DNA from: Candidatus Thorarchaeota archaeon
GTDB lineage: Archaea > Asgardarchaeota > Thorarchaeia > Thorarchaeales > Thorarchaeaceae
Assembly: GCA_011365025.1 (NCBI GenBank)
Contig: RDOF01000043.1
Span: 1-22,780 of the forward strand
Direction of reading: 5' to 3'
DNA: 22,780 nucleotides
Shown: one piece after another, positions 1 through 6,890 of the stretch
How the letters are laid out: every line of letters starts with the position of its first letter
Position numbering within the stretch: position 1 is the first letter of the stretch
Made by a program: the position numbers and the translations under genes
Notes under the pieces: generated by a model
Databases searched by the model: none
What the model was told of the DNA's origin: nothing
Seen by the model: only the letters and a program-made list of their open reading frames with translations

Positions 1-2
1 CA

Positions 3-245
3 CACTTCGGATTCTACGGTGACTACCAGTGCGGCTTGGATAATGTTGAGGTCTATGAGTACGTGGCGCCAACTACAACTACAACTCCTACAACGAATAC
101 AACTACAACCACTACTACAACCACTACTACCACAACGACAACCACAACTGAACCACCTCCGATTCCAATGGAGTATGTCCTGATAGGCGGCGGCGCAGTT
201 GCAGTACTTGTAATTGTACTGATCATCTGGAAGATGAGGTCGTAG
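3..245 (+). CDS. C-terminal part of a membrane-anchored surface protein (5' end outside window)
   Basis: The reading frame is open from the first bases of the window, so the gene starts upstream. The visible part begins with HFGFYGDYQCGLDNVEVYEY, almost the same as the end of the globular domain of the complete protein at 3371-4183. A 26-residue stalk follows, Thr except for one Pro and one Asn. Then come the linker EPPPIPM, one hydrophobic helix of about 20 residues, and a short basic tail (KMRS). This layout is a cell-wall stalk plus C-terminal membrane anchor with the globular part outside the cell, as in archaeal S-layer-associated proteins. By its paralogue, the missing part should be a signal peptide and a LamG-like beta-sandwich. 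A TTG at 36 could be read as a start, but the conserved upstream frame shows it is internal. The ligand is unknown. Confidence 0.8.
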   Translation, partial: HFGFYGDYQCGLDNVEVYEYVAPTTTTTPTTNTTTTTTTTTTTTTTTTTEPPPIPMEYVLIGGGAVAVLVIVLIIWKMRS

Positions 246-390
246 ACTGAGTAGCCGTCAGGTATGAATGTGAGAAATGAAGTTGCCTTGGCAATTTCCT
301 CCCTGTGATGATTATTGGAGAATCCTCCTCCTCTCAAGATGTGTCGGGATGCAAAACAATGGTATTCGCAGGACGTGGTTGAAAACAGAA

Positions 391-443
391 ATGATGAGAG
401 CATGGATTGAATGAAAATTCCGGCTCTCATCATCTTTTTTTTT
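391..443 (+). terminator. Hairpin plus T9 terminator
   Basis: An 11-bp perfect inverted repeat, ATGATGAGAGC (391-401) and GCTCTCATCAT (423-433), encloses a 21-base loop and is followed by nine T at 435-443. The T-tract is on the + strand, so it would end transcripts from the surface-protein gene that stops at 245, giving a 3' untranslated region of about 190 bases. I see no gene between 246 and 390. Confidence 0.75.
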
Positions 444-469
444 GGGGAATCTTTGTGGCTATGGTTATC

Positions 470-2050
470 CTACTCAGACCTTCTGGTTTTGCTGGTGGCA
501 CTCGCTGGCAGAACACCATCAAGAATCCATGCCTGTCTTACCTTTAAGGCGATTTCATGAATTGGCCGCAGGGCTGTATTGTCTGTGATTTCCAAAACCA
601 TCGCCATAATTTCTTCAGCTTCCTTTGTACGACTCTGCATAGTACGAAGCTCGGCTTCCAGCAGCAAGTACTCCGCTGTTAATCCTGGAATTTGGAGTTC
701 ATCCACCACGTCCCTGAATCTTGACATCCATGGACCGGATGTTTCATCATCCCGGTTTTCTTTTGTTGGACTAAATAGCATGAGTTCAGTTTCCGTGAGA
801 TTCAAAAGTCCGCGCCGCAGACGACTTTGACGCCTTGTTCTTTCGTGAACCTCATACGCCTGCTCGAATGAGTACATAGCTGACTCCGGATCTCCCATTC
901 TCCTCTCAAGCAAACCGTTGGTACCATACCAATCTCCAAGAGCCATCTCCAATCCGGCACCAAAGACCAATTCTCGGCTGCGGTCGAGGTGCTCTTTTGC
1001 TTCCTCCAGACGGCCTAGCTGAATCAATGCATTGGCCATTGCAAGATGTGCGTAGGGTGCGCTACTGCGAAGGTGCCCCCACCTCTCAAGTGCCAGTTTT
1101 GCCCATTCCAGGGCCTCCCTGCCCTGACAAAGGTCTGCAAAGTGTCGAGAGAGGTTGTATGCCCCAACCGAGGTGTTATGGCCTATTGATTCCTTGATTC
1201 GAAGAGCCTCAATTTGTGCTTTGATAGCTTCTTCCATCTCTCTTCGTCCAGCTGAAATGACAGCTACATTGGTGAGAATCATCGCCTCGCCATCTCGGTC
1301 ACCAAGCGACCTCACGATTCCTTGAGCCTCAAGCAGATACTCTTTCGCTTCTTCGTAGGACTCACGGCTACTGGAGAAAGTGCCCAGTATTTCAGCAATC
1401 AGGTGAAGCATTCGCGATTGGTACCACTTTTCATCATGTTCTATCGAAAGCTGCAGTGCTCGTCGAAATAGCTTCAGCGCCTCTTCTGGATTTCCTTCGA
1501 ATCGACTACGTCTGCCCATGTGACCATAATAATACACACTATGAGGTTGCAGCTTCTTGTTCTTCTTGATTAGCTTCTCTATCTTCTTCTGAGCATTGGC
1601 TTCCTCTTTGCTACCCAGTGCCGATGATCTGAGAATTCTCATGTAAAGAGAAAATGCAACCAAGTCACTTGGTTTTGTTCTGATTATCTCTTCTACAGCT
1701 TCAATTAGCGTATCCAGTCCTTCTCCTTCGGTTGAAATTGAGTAGGACCGGATTGCCAGATTCTCGCGATGAACTTCTTCAATTTGTGCAATTTTATTTG
1801 GCAAATCAAGGTTTAGAGCATGGAAATAGGCGACGAAAACTAGGTCCTGCGGACTACCTGGCTCACTTATTGCCTCTGTCAGTTGTTTCGTGAAGTCCGC
1901 GTAATCCGAAGCTTTCTTGAGAACCGTCCGGAGAATTGTGAGGCTCTTTTCTTCCAAGAATGGATAGTCCTTTGTTATAGTCCCGATGGGCTCCAAACCT
2001 CTAACCAACATCTGCAGTTTCCATAGGCCTAGATTTGTGTTTCGATGCAT
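470..2050 (-). CDS. TPR-repeat protein
   Basis: A 526-residue protein, almost all alpha-helical. From about residue 170 to 400 it has tandem 34-40-residue helix pairs with the TPR spacing of small and large residues, for example GNPEEALKLFRRAL, EMEEAIKAQIEALRI and GRLEEAKEHLDRS. The extended repeats resemble the MalT/SMAD-type TPR superhelix. There is no signal peptide, membrane segment or catalytic motif, so it is probably a cytoplasmic protein-interaction scaffold. The N-terminal 160 residues are helical but match no repeat I can define. It is divergently arranged with the Lrp-like regulator at 2253, about 200 bases away. The ATG at 2050 is the first in-frame start; I see no clear ribosome site before it. 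Its partner cannot be inferred from the neighbours. Confidence 0.85.
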   Translation of the reverse strand: MHRNTNLGLWKLQMLVRGLEPIGTITKDYPFLEEKSLTILRTVLKKASDYADFTKQLTEAISEPGSPQDLVFVAYFHALNLDLPNKIAQIEEVHRENLAIRSYSISTEGEGLDTLIEAVEEIIRTKPSDLVAFSLYMRILRSSALGSKEEANAQKKIEKLIKKNKKLQPHSVYYYGHMGRRSRFEGNPEEALKLFRRALQLSIEHDEKWYQSRMLHLIAEILGTFSSSRESYEEAKEYLLEAQGIVRSLGDRDGEAMILTNVAVISAGRREMEEAIKAQIEALRIKESIGHNTSVGAYNLSRHFADLCQGREALEWAKLALERWGHLRSSAPYAHLAMANALIQLGRLEEAKEHLDRSRELVFGAGLEMALGDWYGTNGLLERRMGDPESAMYSFEQAYEVHERTRRQSRLRRGLLNLTETELMLFSPTKENRDDETSGPWMSRFRDVVDELQIPGLTAEYLLLEAELRTMQSRTKEAEEIMAMVLEITDNTALRPIHEIALKVRQAWILDGVLPASATSKTRRSE

Positions 2051-2252
2051 CTTTTGTGGGCTGTTTACTTAGTTCCTGCTAGTTTCGGTATCATGATTCC
2101 CAGAGGGATTTATTAGATACGCCGCATTTGGTAAAACTTCGGATATGGCGTTTGATTTGGCCACGAATGTCAACTGCTGTTATTGGGATGCAGGCTTTCC
2201 TTTCAATATTGGTGAGATGATTGGCCATTAGGGAGTTTGGTGGTGGTTCGGG

Positions 2253-3242
2253 ATGGACTTCATCGACAAGCAAATCCTGGCCGAGCTGACTTCAAATTGT
2301 CGTGTCACGTATCGAAGTCTGGGTACGAAGATAGGACTCTCAGCCACCGCCGCACGCAATCGAGTCATGAAGCTCAGAAAATCCGGATTGGTTAGTAGAG
2401 GGTATGTGATTCTTCCTCTTTACATGTTAAACGCAAATTATGCCTATGCTTCCATTTCCACAATTGAAACAGAAACGGATCCGACATTTATGGATGAATT
2501 AGGGTCTCATCCCGCAATAGTATGCATCTCTAGAGCCAATTCCGGAACATTGCTTGTTGGAGCTCAAGTTATGGGCCAAGAAGGCTTGAGGGACTTGGAG
2601 GAATTCATAGAAAGATTTCATTGCGTTATGGATGTGGATGCGCAAGTAATGTACTCGGTAAATTCCAAATCAAAACCACAAAGCCCTCAATACTCAACAC
2701 ATGAGCATGTAGTACCTTTTGCCAAGAATGAATTGCAGATATTAAAACACCTTTGGCATGATGCTAGGATGCCTGCAACAGCAATTGCCGAAAAGACCGA
2801 GTATACACCACGTAGGGTTCAACAGATAATAGGGGGCCTTCGCTATAACCGGAGATTAGACTTCACAGTTGTTGCTGGATGGAGTTCAGCTGGATTGACT
2901 AGTTTTGTCATGCATGTAGATTATAATAGCCGAAAAGAAACGCCACGTGAGGAGCTAAATTGGCTTCAACAGAACCTTGAGAATGAGATTTGGAATGCGT
3001 GGTATCTTCCAAATCGGAGTAGGATGCTTCTTTCTTGCACTGCCTTTTCTATGAAGGAAATCGAGAGAGCCACAGCTATTGTTAAAGAGGCTCCCTTTGC
3101 ACGTCATGTGGCATGTTTAGTACTTCACCCAGAGCGACTCTTTGTTGGTCCCTGCCATATTGCTCTTGGGAAGCTACTTGGAGAAGAAAGCATCAACAGA
3201 GGCATAGACTATTACAATAGTGAGGGGAACAACTGGTACTAG
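2253..3242 (+). CDS. Double-module Lrp/AsnC-like transcription regulator
   Basis: A 329-residue protein that reads as two Lrp modules in a row. Residues 3-50 (FIDKQILAELTSNCRVTY onward) are an AsnC-type winged helix-turn-helix, with the turn at GLSATAARNRVMKL. Residues about 64-140 resemble the RAM/AsnC effector-binding sandwich. A second HTH begins near residue 156 (KNELQILKHLWHDARMP), with its recognition helix around TPRRVQQIIGGL, and a second RAM-like region follows to about residue 300. Single Lrp proteins are about 150 residues, so this is a duplication-fusion. A GGTGGT-type ribosome site (about 2239-2247) precedes the ATG. It lies divergent from the TPR gene and upstream of a surface-protein gene; either could be a target, but the sequence does not show which. 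The effector ligand is unknown. Confidence 0.85.
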   Translation: MDFIDKQILAELTSNCRVTYRSLGTKIGLSATAARNRVMKLRKSGLVSRGYVILPLYMLNANYAYASISTIETETDPTFMDELGSHPAIVCISRANSGTLLVGAQVMGQEGLRDLEEFIERFHCVMDVDAQVMYSVNSKSKPQSPQYSTHEHVVPFAKNELQILKHLWHDARMPATAIAEKTEYTPRRVQQIIGGLRYNRRLDFTVVAGWSSAGLTSFVMHVDYNSRKETPREELNWLQQNLENEIWNAWYLPNRSRMLLSCTAFSMKEIERATAIVKEAPFARHVACLVLHPERLFVGPCHIALGKLLGEESINRGIDYYNSEGNNWY

Positions 3243-3333
3243 TAATCTTTCCTAAGCTATTGGACTGGAGCGTTTAGTAGGTCATTTCGTTTTGCAAAGC
3301 TCACCCTTCACGCCGTTTTTTATTTTGCCACTG

Positions 3334-3341
3334 CATAAAAG
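3334..3341 (+). promoter_or_regulatory. TATA-like element of the surface-protein gene
   Basis: CATAAAAG lies about 33 bases before the ATG at 3371. With the usual archaeal TATA-to-start distance of about 25 bases, transcription would begin near 3363, giving a very short leader. Assigned from sequence pattern only. Confidence 0.4.
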
Positions 3342-3358
3342 CTGATTCGCGTTCGGGA

Positions 3359-3386
3359 GAGTAGGAATAAATGAGTAGGAATAAAA
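3359..3386 (+). repeat. 14-bp tandem duplication across the start codon
   Basis: GAGTAGGAATAAAT (3359-3372) is followed directly by GAGTAGGAATAAAA (3373-3386), 13 of 14 bases identical. The first copy carries the purine-rich ribosome-site candidate and the first two bases of the ATG. The second copy encodes codons 2-5 (SRNK). The duplication therefore adds four codons without shifting the frame if the old start lay downstream, or it copies the ribosome site into the coding region. Confidence 0.8.
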
Positions 3387-4183
3387 CTAATGGGCTCAAA
3401 CCGATTTGCTACGTTCTCTTTGGTGTCTTGTTGCTGCTCTTGCCTCAGCTTGTAGCTGCAGACACTCTGGTGTGGTCCGACAACTTCGATGATGGCAACT
3501 ACGATGACTGGACTGTACAGACAGGAAGCTTTGCTGTGACGGATGGTGTTCTGGTCACAACGCAGGACCCACAGTCCTCAGCAATCTTCAATTACATCAC
3601 CCATGCCTCAGCGGTCGAACTGGGGACCTGGAACTTTGATGTGATTCTGGCGGACAATCAATTGAGCGGCGTCATGTTCATGGCGGCGGGAGGCACTAGC
3701 GAAGTTGCTGCTGTGAATTGCGTGTCCCTAGATTTTGTCTATGGCGGAATCGAGCTTAACAAGTACAGCGGTGATGGCTTGGGCGCTTATAACAACATAG
3801 ATGAATGGGAAGGATCAGTTCCTATAACAAGTCTATGCCATATGAGCGTGGTACATAACGCATCGTATGACTTCTATGTCTATCTCAATGACACCTTGAT
3901 TATGGATGCAGTAGGTATTCCCTGGACAGATACCTATACCCACTTCGGCTTCTTTGGCGACTACCAGTGCGGCCTGGATAATGTAGAGGTTTATGAGTAC
4001 GAGGCAACAACGACTACTACAACGACATCCACAACCACAACAACGACTACTACCACAACTACTACAACCACCACAACGACAACCACTACTGAACCCCCAC
4101 CAATACCAATGGAGCTACTGCTTGTCGGCGCCGGAGTTGGCGTAGTCGTCATAGTTTTAGTAGTCTATTTCCTGAAGCGCTAG
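3371..4183 (+). CDS. Surface-anchored LamG-like protein with poly-Thr stalk
   Basis: A 270-residue protein with a basic start (MSRNKTNGLK), a hydrophobic signal segment at about residues 11-29, and likely cleavage after VAA. A globular domain of about 185 residues follows, starting DTLVWSDNFDDGNYDDW. This opening and the aromatic, Asp-rich beta-strand pattern are typical of LamG/concanavalin-like or DUF1080-type sandwiches, which often bind carbohydrate. Then come 28 residues of Thr with one Ser (bases 4007-4090), the linker EPPPIPM, a membrane helix at about 247-267, and a KR stop-transfer tail. It should sit outside the membrane on an O-glycosylatable stalk. Its C-terminal third is nearly identical to the truncated gene at the window start, so the two are recent paralogues flanking the TPR and Lrp-like genes. 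The ligand or substrate is unknown. Confidence 0.85.
   Translation: MSRNKTNGLKPICYVLFGVLLLLLPQLVAADTLVWSDNFDDGNYDDWTVQTGSFAVTDGVLVTTQDPQSSAIFNYITHASAVELGTWNFDVILADNQLSGVMFMAAGGTSEVAAVNCVSLDFVYGGIELNKYSGDGLGAYNNIDEWEGSVPITSLCHMSVVHNASYDFYVYLNDTLIMDAVGIPWTDTYTHFGFFGDYQCGLDNVEVYEYEATTTTTTTSTTTTTTTTTTTTTTTTTTTTEPPPIPMELLLVGAGVGVVVIVLVVYFLKR
3941..4113 (+). repeat. Dispersed direct repeat of bases 3-175, including the ACN-codon tract
   Basis: This stretch and bases 3-175 are copies at DNA level. Both run from the HFGF..GDYQCGLDNVEVYEY codons through a low-complexity (ACN)n Thr tract to the EPPPIPME codons. The tracts differ in length (26 and 28 codons) and in third-base choice, as expected for slippage-prone trinucleotide DNA within duplicated genes. 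Confidence 0.75.
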
Positions 4184-4194
4184 GGATGCAACTT

Positions 4195-4230
4195 GACAGG
4201 GTCTCTCAGACTCCTGTCGTTGCTTCTTTT
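4195..4230 (+). terminator. Hairpin terminator in the convergent gap
   Basis: GACAGG (4195-4200) pairs with CCTGTC (4213-4218). The inner GTCT/AGAC extends the stem with one bulged T and a three-base loop. A pyrimidine stretch ending in TTTT follows on the + strand (4227-4230). It lies 12 bases after the stop of the surface protein and just before the end of iorB on the other strand. Confidence 0.5.
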
Positions 4231-4236
4231 CATATT

Positions 4237-4869
4237 CTATGTACTCAAGCAGGCCCCGCCTGCATCCCTGCCAAGATCGAAGGCTTTTGAGTTAGCATCA
4301 ACAGTCTTAGGCGGCACCAGAGCCAGAACTGCTTTTCGAACCTCCTCTGCTTGTATGGGGAAATCAGGGCAGGACGCAGTTGCTCCAATTAGTACCGAAT
4401 TCTCGGTTCGCGCATTTCCAGCTTGAATAGCTAGGTCAAGCGAGTCCAGAAGAATCAGGTTTTTAGTGACTTCTCGAATTTTCTTCTCCACCTGTTCAAC
4501 GGTCAGGTACTTTGTCTTCTTTGTCTTGTCCAGGGCAACCGCTCCCGTTTCAATGACAGAGGGCATTACACGATTGCTCATAATGACGACGCCATCAGGC
4601 TTAAGATACTCGATGTACCTCAAGGCTTCAGTTGCCTCCATTGACATCATCATGTCCGCCTTGCCGTATGGAATCAGGGGTGAAATGGGGTCTCCAATTC
4701 TGAAGTGAACATAGATAGAACCTTGGCGTTGCGAGAGACCGTGCTGCTCTCCTGTCATCACCTTTAGGCCGGAATCAACGGCCGCCTTTCCAAGGATTGC
4801 TGAGAGAAGCATTAGCCCCTGACCACCGACTCCGCAGAACATGATGTTGTAGGTCTTACCTGCTTCCAT
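4237..4869 (-). CDS. iorB: Indolepyruvate:ferredoxin oxidoreductase, beta subunit
   Basis: The smaller, gamma-domain subunit of IorAB, which oxidatively decarboxylates aryl pyruvates (indolepyruvate, phenylpyruvate) to aryl-acetyl-CoA with ferredoxin as acceptor. About 210 residues, the usual length. The family start is clear: IMFCGVGGQGLMLLSAILG, then MTGEQHGLSQRQGSIYVHFR, the conserved segment of the POR gamma-type domain. Its ATG at 4869 has a strong ribosome site (GGAGGTG) 8 bases upstream inside the end of iorA; an adjacent GTG at 4872 is also possible. The start overlaps the iorA stop (TGATG), so the two are translationally coupled in one operon. Cytoplasmic. The protein has no Fe-S motif of its own, as expected; electrons leave through IorA. 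Confidence 0.95.
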   Translation of the reverse strand: MEAGKTYNIMFCGVGGQGLMLLSAILGKAAVDSGLKVMTGEQHGLSQRQGSIYVHFRIGDPISPLIPYGKADMMMSMEATEALRYIEYLKPDGVVIMSNRVMPSVIETGAVALDKTKKTKYLTVEQVEKKIREVTKNLILLDSLDLAIQAGNARTENSVLIGATASCPDFPIQAEEVRKAVLALVPPKTVDANSKAFDLGRDAGGACLST

Positions 4870-6770
4870 CACTTATTCACCTCCATGTGCTTGGGTGCAT
4901 CTACTGGACACACCTGTCGACATTCCAGACACCCATCACACAGATCCGCCTGAATGGTCATCTTATGGTCTGACTCGTCAATGACAATTGCTGGGCAATA
5001 GAACTCCTTAATGCATGCATAGATAGCTCGACAGGTCTCCCTGTCGTTCTCGCTGGGAGTTATCTTCTGACCTGCTTGCTTCTTGAGGCGGTCTCCGTAT
5101 AATGCGCACTCTCTGCGTGAGATGATGACATTGAAGCCGTCTCTCTCAATGGCATCCACGATGGATCCTATGCAATCCTTGGTTTCGTAAGGATCAATGA
5201 CTGTGACGCTATCTGCTCCAAATGCCTCGAACATCTTCTCCATGTTGATCTTCTTCGCCGGATGTCCCCCTGCATTATATGGGCTGTTGGGATTGAACTG
5301 CTGGCCGGTCATTGCCGTGACCGAGTTGTCAAGAACGAAGAGCGTCACGTTGGAGTTGTGGTGAATCAAATTGACAATTCCCGGGAGTGCCGCATGATAC
5401 AGCGTCGAGTCGCCAACCATCGCTATTACCTTATCCTCGAGAGCCATCTCCATGCCAGCTGATACACCAAGTGATGCTCCCATCGCCAGCATTGAGTCAC
5501 TGAACTCGTTGGGAGGGAGAAAGGCCATTGAGTAACAGCCAATGTCATTGTTGAATACTATCTTATCCCTAATTCGAAGACGGGAGAGCGCCTGTCTGAA
5601 GGCCCAAAGGGTTCCTCGATGCGGGCATCCTGGGCAGAAGATTGGTGCCCTCGCCGGAAGTCCTATCTTCAATTCACCAGCCTTCTCAAGAATGGCATTG
5701 TAGTCTATGCTAGTGCTCATGCCCAAAACCTTGGCAATTACTTCTTCCACGATAGGAACGTTATACTCCAGCATCTCTGAGAAGTGGCCGGATTTCTTGC
5801 CAATTATCTCGAGATAAGGGTTCGTCTCCTTTGCAAGTGCCATGATTTGGGTTTCGAGATATGGAGTGAGCTCTTCGACAATGACGAGTTTTTTCAATTT
5901 CCTCAGAAACTTCATGATCTTCTTCTCGGGGAGCGGAAAGAGTGTGCCTAGCTTGAATATTGGTAGATGGACACCAAGATTTCTCATTGCCTCCTTTGAA
6001 TGTAGATAGCATACGCCGGCCGTGAATATTCCAACATCTCCTTCGCCCTCCTCGATTCTGTTGAACTCCGTCTTCTCGAAGTCCTCCCTAACAGCCTTCG
6101 CCTTCTCAAGTAGCTTTGCCTTGAGAGCTCTAGCGACGGACCCAACTGTAAAATACTGTCCCTTAACATCTGTCCATTTATTCTTCTTGAAGGGAGTGCG
6201 CTTTAATTCACCGAGATTGACCATTCCTCGTTGGTGGTTGACTCGAGTGGTCGTTCTCATAATAACAAGCGTCTTGTGTTTCTCAGAGACCTCGAAGGCC
6301 CATTTCGTCATGTCAAGAGCTTCCTGTGCCGTTGCCGGCTCAATCATGGGAACATAAGCCGTCATGCCGAAGTACCGGCCATCCTGCTCCGACTGGGATG
6401 AATGGGCATAAGGGTCATCTGCAATAAGGCAAACACAACCTGCATTTAATCCAGTATATCCAATACTATACATCGAGTCACTGGCTACATTCATTCCAAC
6501 GCTCTTCATAGATGTAAATGAGCGGAGTCCAGCCATAGAAGCTCCTGCGACCGTTTCCAGTGCCACTTTCTCGTTCGATGCAATGTGCATCTTATAATCG
6601 CCGAAGTGATCCAAGACTTCGCCAAATGTATCCAAAATCTCTGAGGTTGGTGACCCGGGGTAGAAGGCCACAATCTTCACATTGGCCTCCAAGGCACCTC
6701 TGACCACCGCCTCATTGGCCAACATTAGTGCTGGGCCATGGTCGGTCCTCTTTACGTCCTCAGCAGTCAT
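4869..6770 (-). CDS. iorA: Indolepyruvate:ferredoxin oxidoreductase, alpha subunit
   Basis: The catalytic TPP- and Fe-S-containing subunit of IorAB, used in aromatic amino-acid degradation. It has 633 residues, typical of the family. The N-terminal pyrimidine domain is marked by FYPGSPTSEI, the SMKSVGMNVASD segment and DDPYAHSSQSEQD. The TPP-binding domain, near residues 450-480, has GDSTLYHAALPG and VLDNSVTAMTGQQ. The C-terminal ferredoxin part has an intact CDGCLECRQVCP motif near residue 610. The preceding motif, near residue 580, reads CRAIYACIKEFYCP: compared with CxxCxxCxxxxxCP, its second Cys is Ile, so this cluster has only three of four usual ligands. A weak TATA-like CCATAAGG about 27 bases before the ATG suggests a leaderless start. 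The gene is followed by overlapping iorB. Confidence 0.95.
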   Translation of the reverse strand: MTAEDVKRTDHGPALMLANEAVVRGALEANVKIVAFYPGSPTSEILDTFGEVLDHFGDYKMHIASNEKVALETVAGASMAGLRSFTSMKSVGMNVASDSMYSIGYTGLNAGCVCLIADDPYAHSSQSEQDGRYFGMTAYVPMIEPATAQEALDMTKWAFEVSEKHKTLVIMRTTTRVNHQRGMVNLGELKRTPFKKNKWTDVKGQYFTVGSVARALKAKLLEKAKAVREDFEKTEFNRIEEGEGDVGIFTAGVCYLHSKEAMRNLGVHLPIFKLGTLFPLPEKKIMKFLRKLKKLVIVEELTPYLETQIMALAKETNPYLEIIGKKSGHFSEMLEYNVPIVEEVIAKVLGMSTSIDYNAILEKAGELKIGLPARAPIFCPGCPHRGTLWAFRQALSRLRIRDKIVFNNDIGCYSMAFLPPNEFSDSMLAMGASLGVSAGMEMALEDKVIAMVGDSTLYHAALPGIVNLIHHNSNVTLFVLDNSVTAMTGQQFNPNSPYNAGGHPAKKINMEKMFEAFGADSVTVIDPYETKDCIGSIVDAIERDGFNVIISRRECALYGDRLKKQAGQKITPSENDRETCRAIYACIKEFYCPAIVIDESDHKMTIQADLCDGCLECRQVCPVDAPKHMEVNK

Positions 6771-6890
6771 TCTCTTTGATTCTCCTGTTCGTCCTTATGG
6801 GTAGGTCCCCCCTTTTCGCTGTTCAACATAAGGATTCGGCTATGTCGTTTTATTCTGGAATAGGCAGACGCTAAAGGTCACTAAGGAAAT

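Noticed and set aside
72..149. Possible CRISPR or satellite array in the ACN tract
   Set aside because: There are no spacers. The repeat is a codon-level Thr tract in frame with a membrane-anchored protein, so it is a protein stalk.
53..433. - strand open frame with a poly-valine run
   Set aside because: It is the antisense shadow of the Thr-codon tract (ACN read as GT-rich Val codons).
2091..2273. 60-codon open frame on the - strand between the TPR and Lrp-like genes
   Set aside because: It overlaps the start of the Lrp-like gene, has no recognisable domain or ribosome site, and its composition looks like noncoding upstream DNA.
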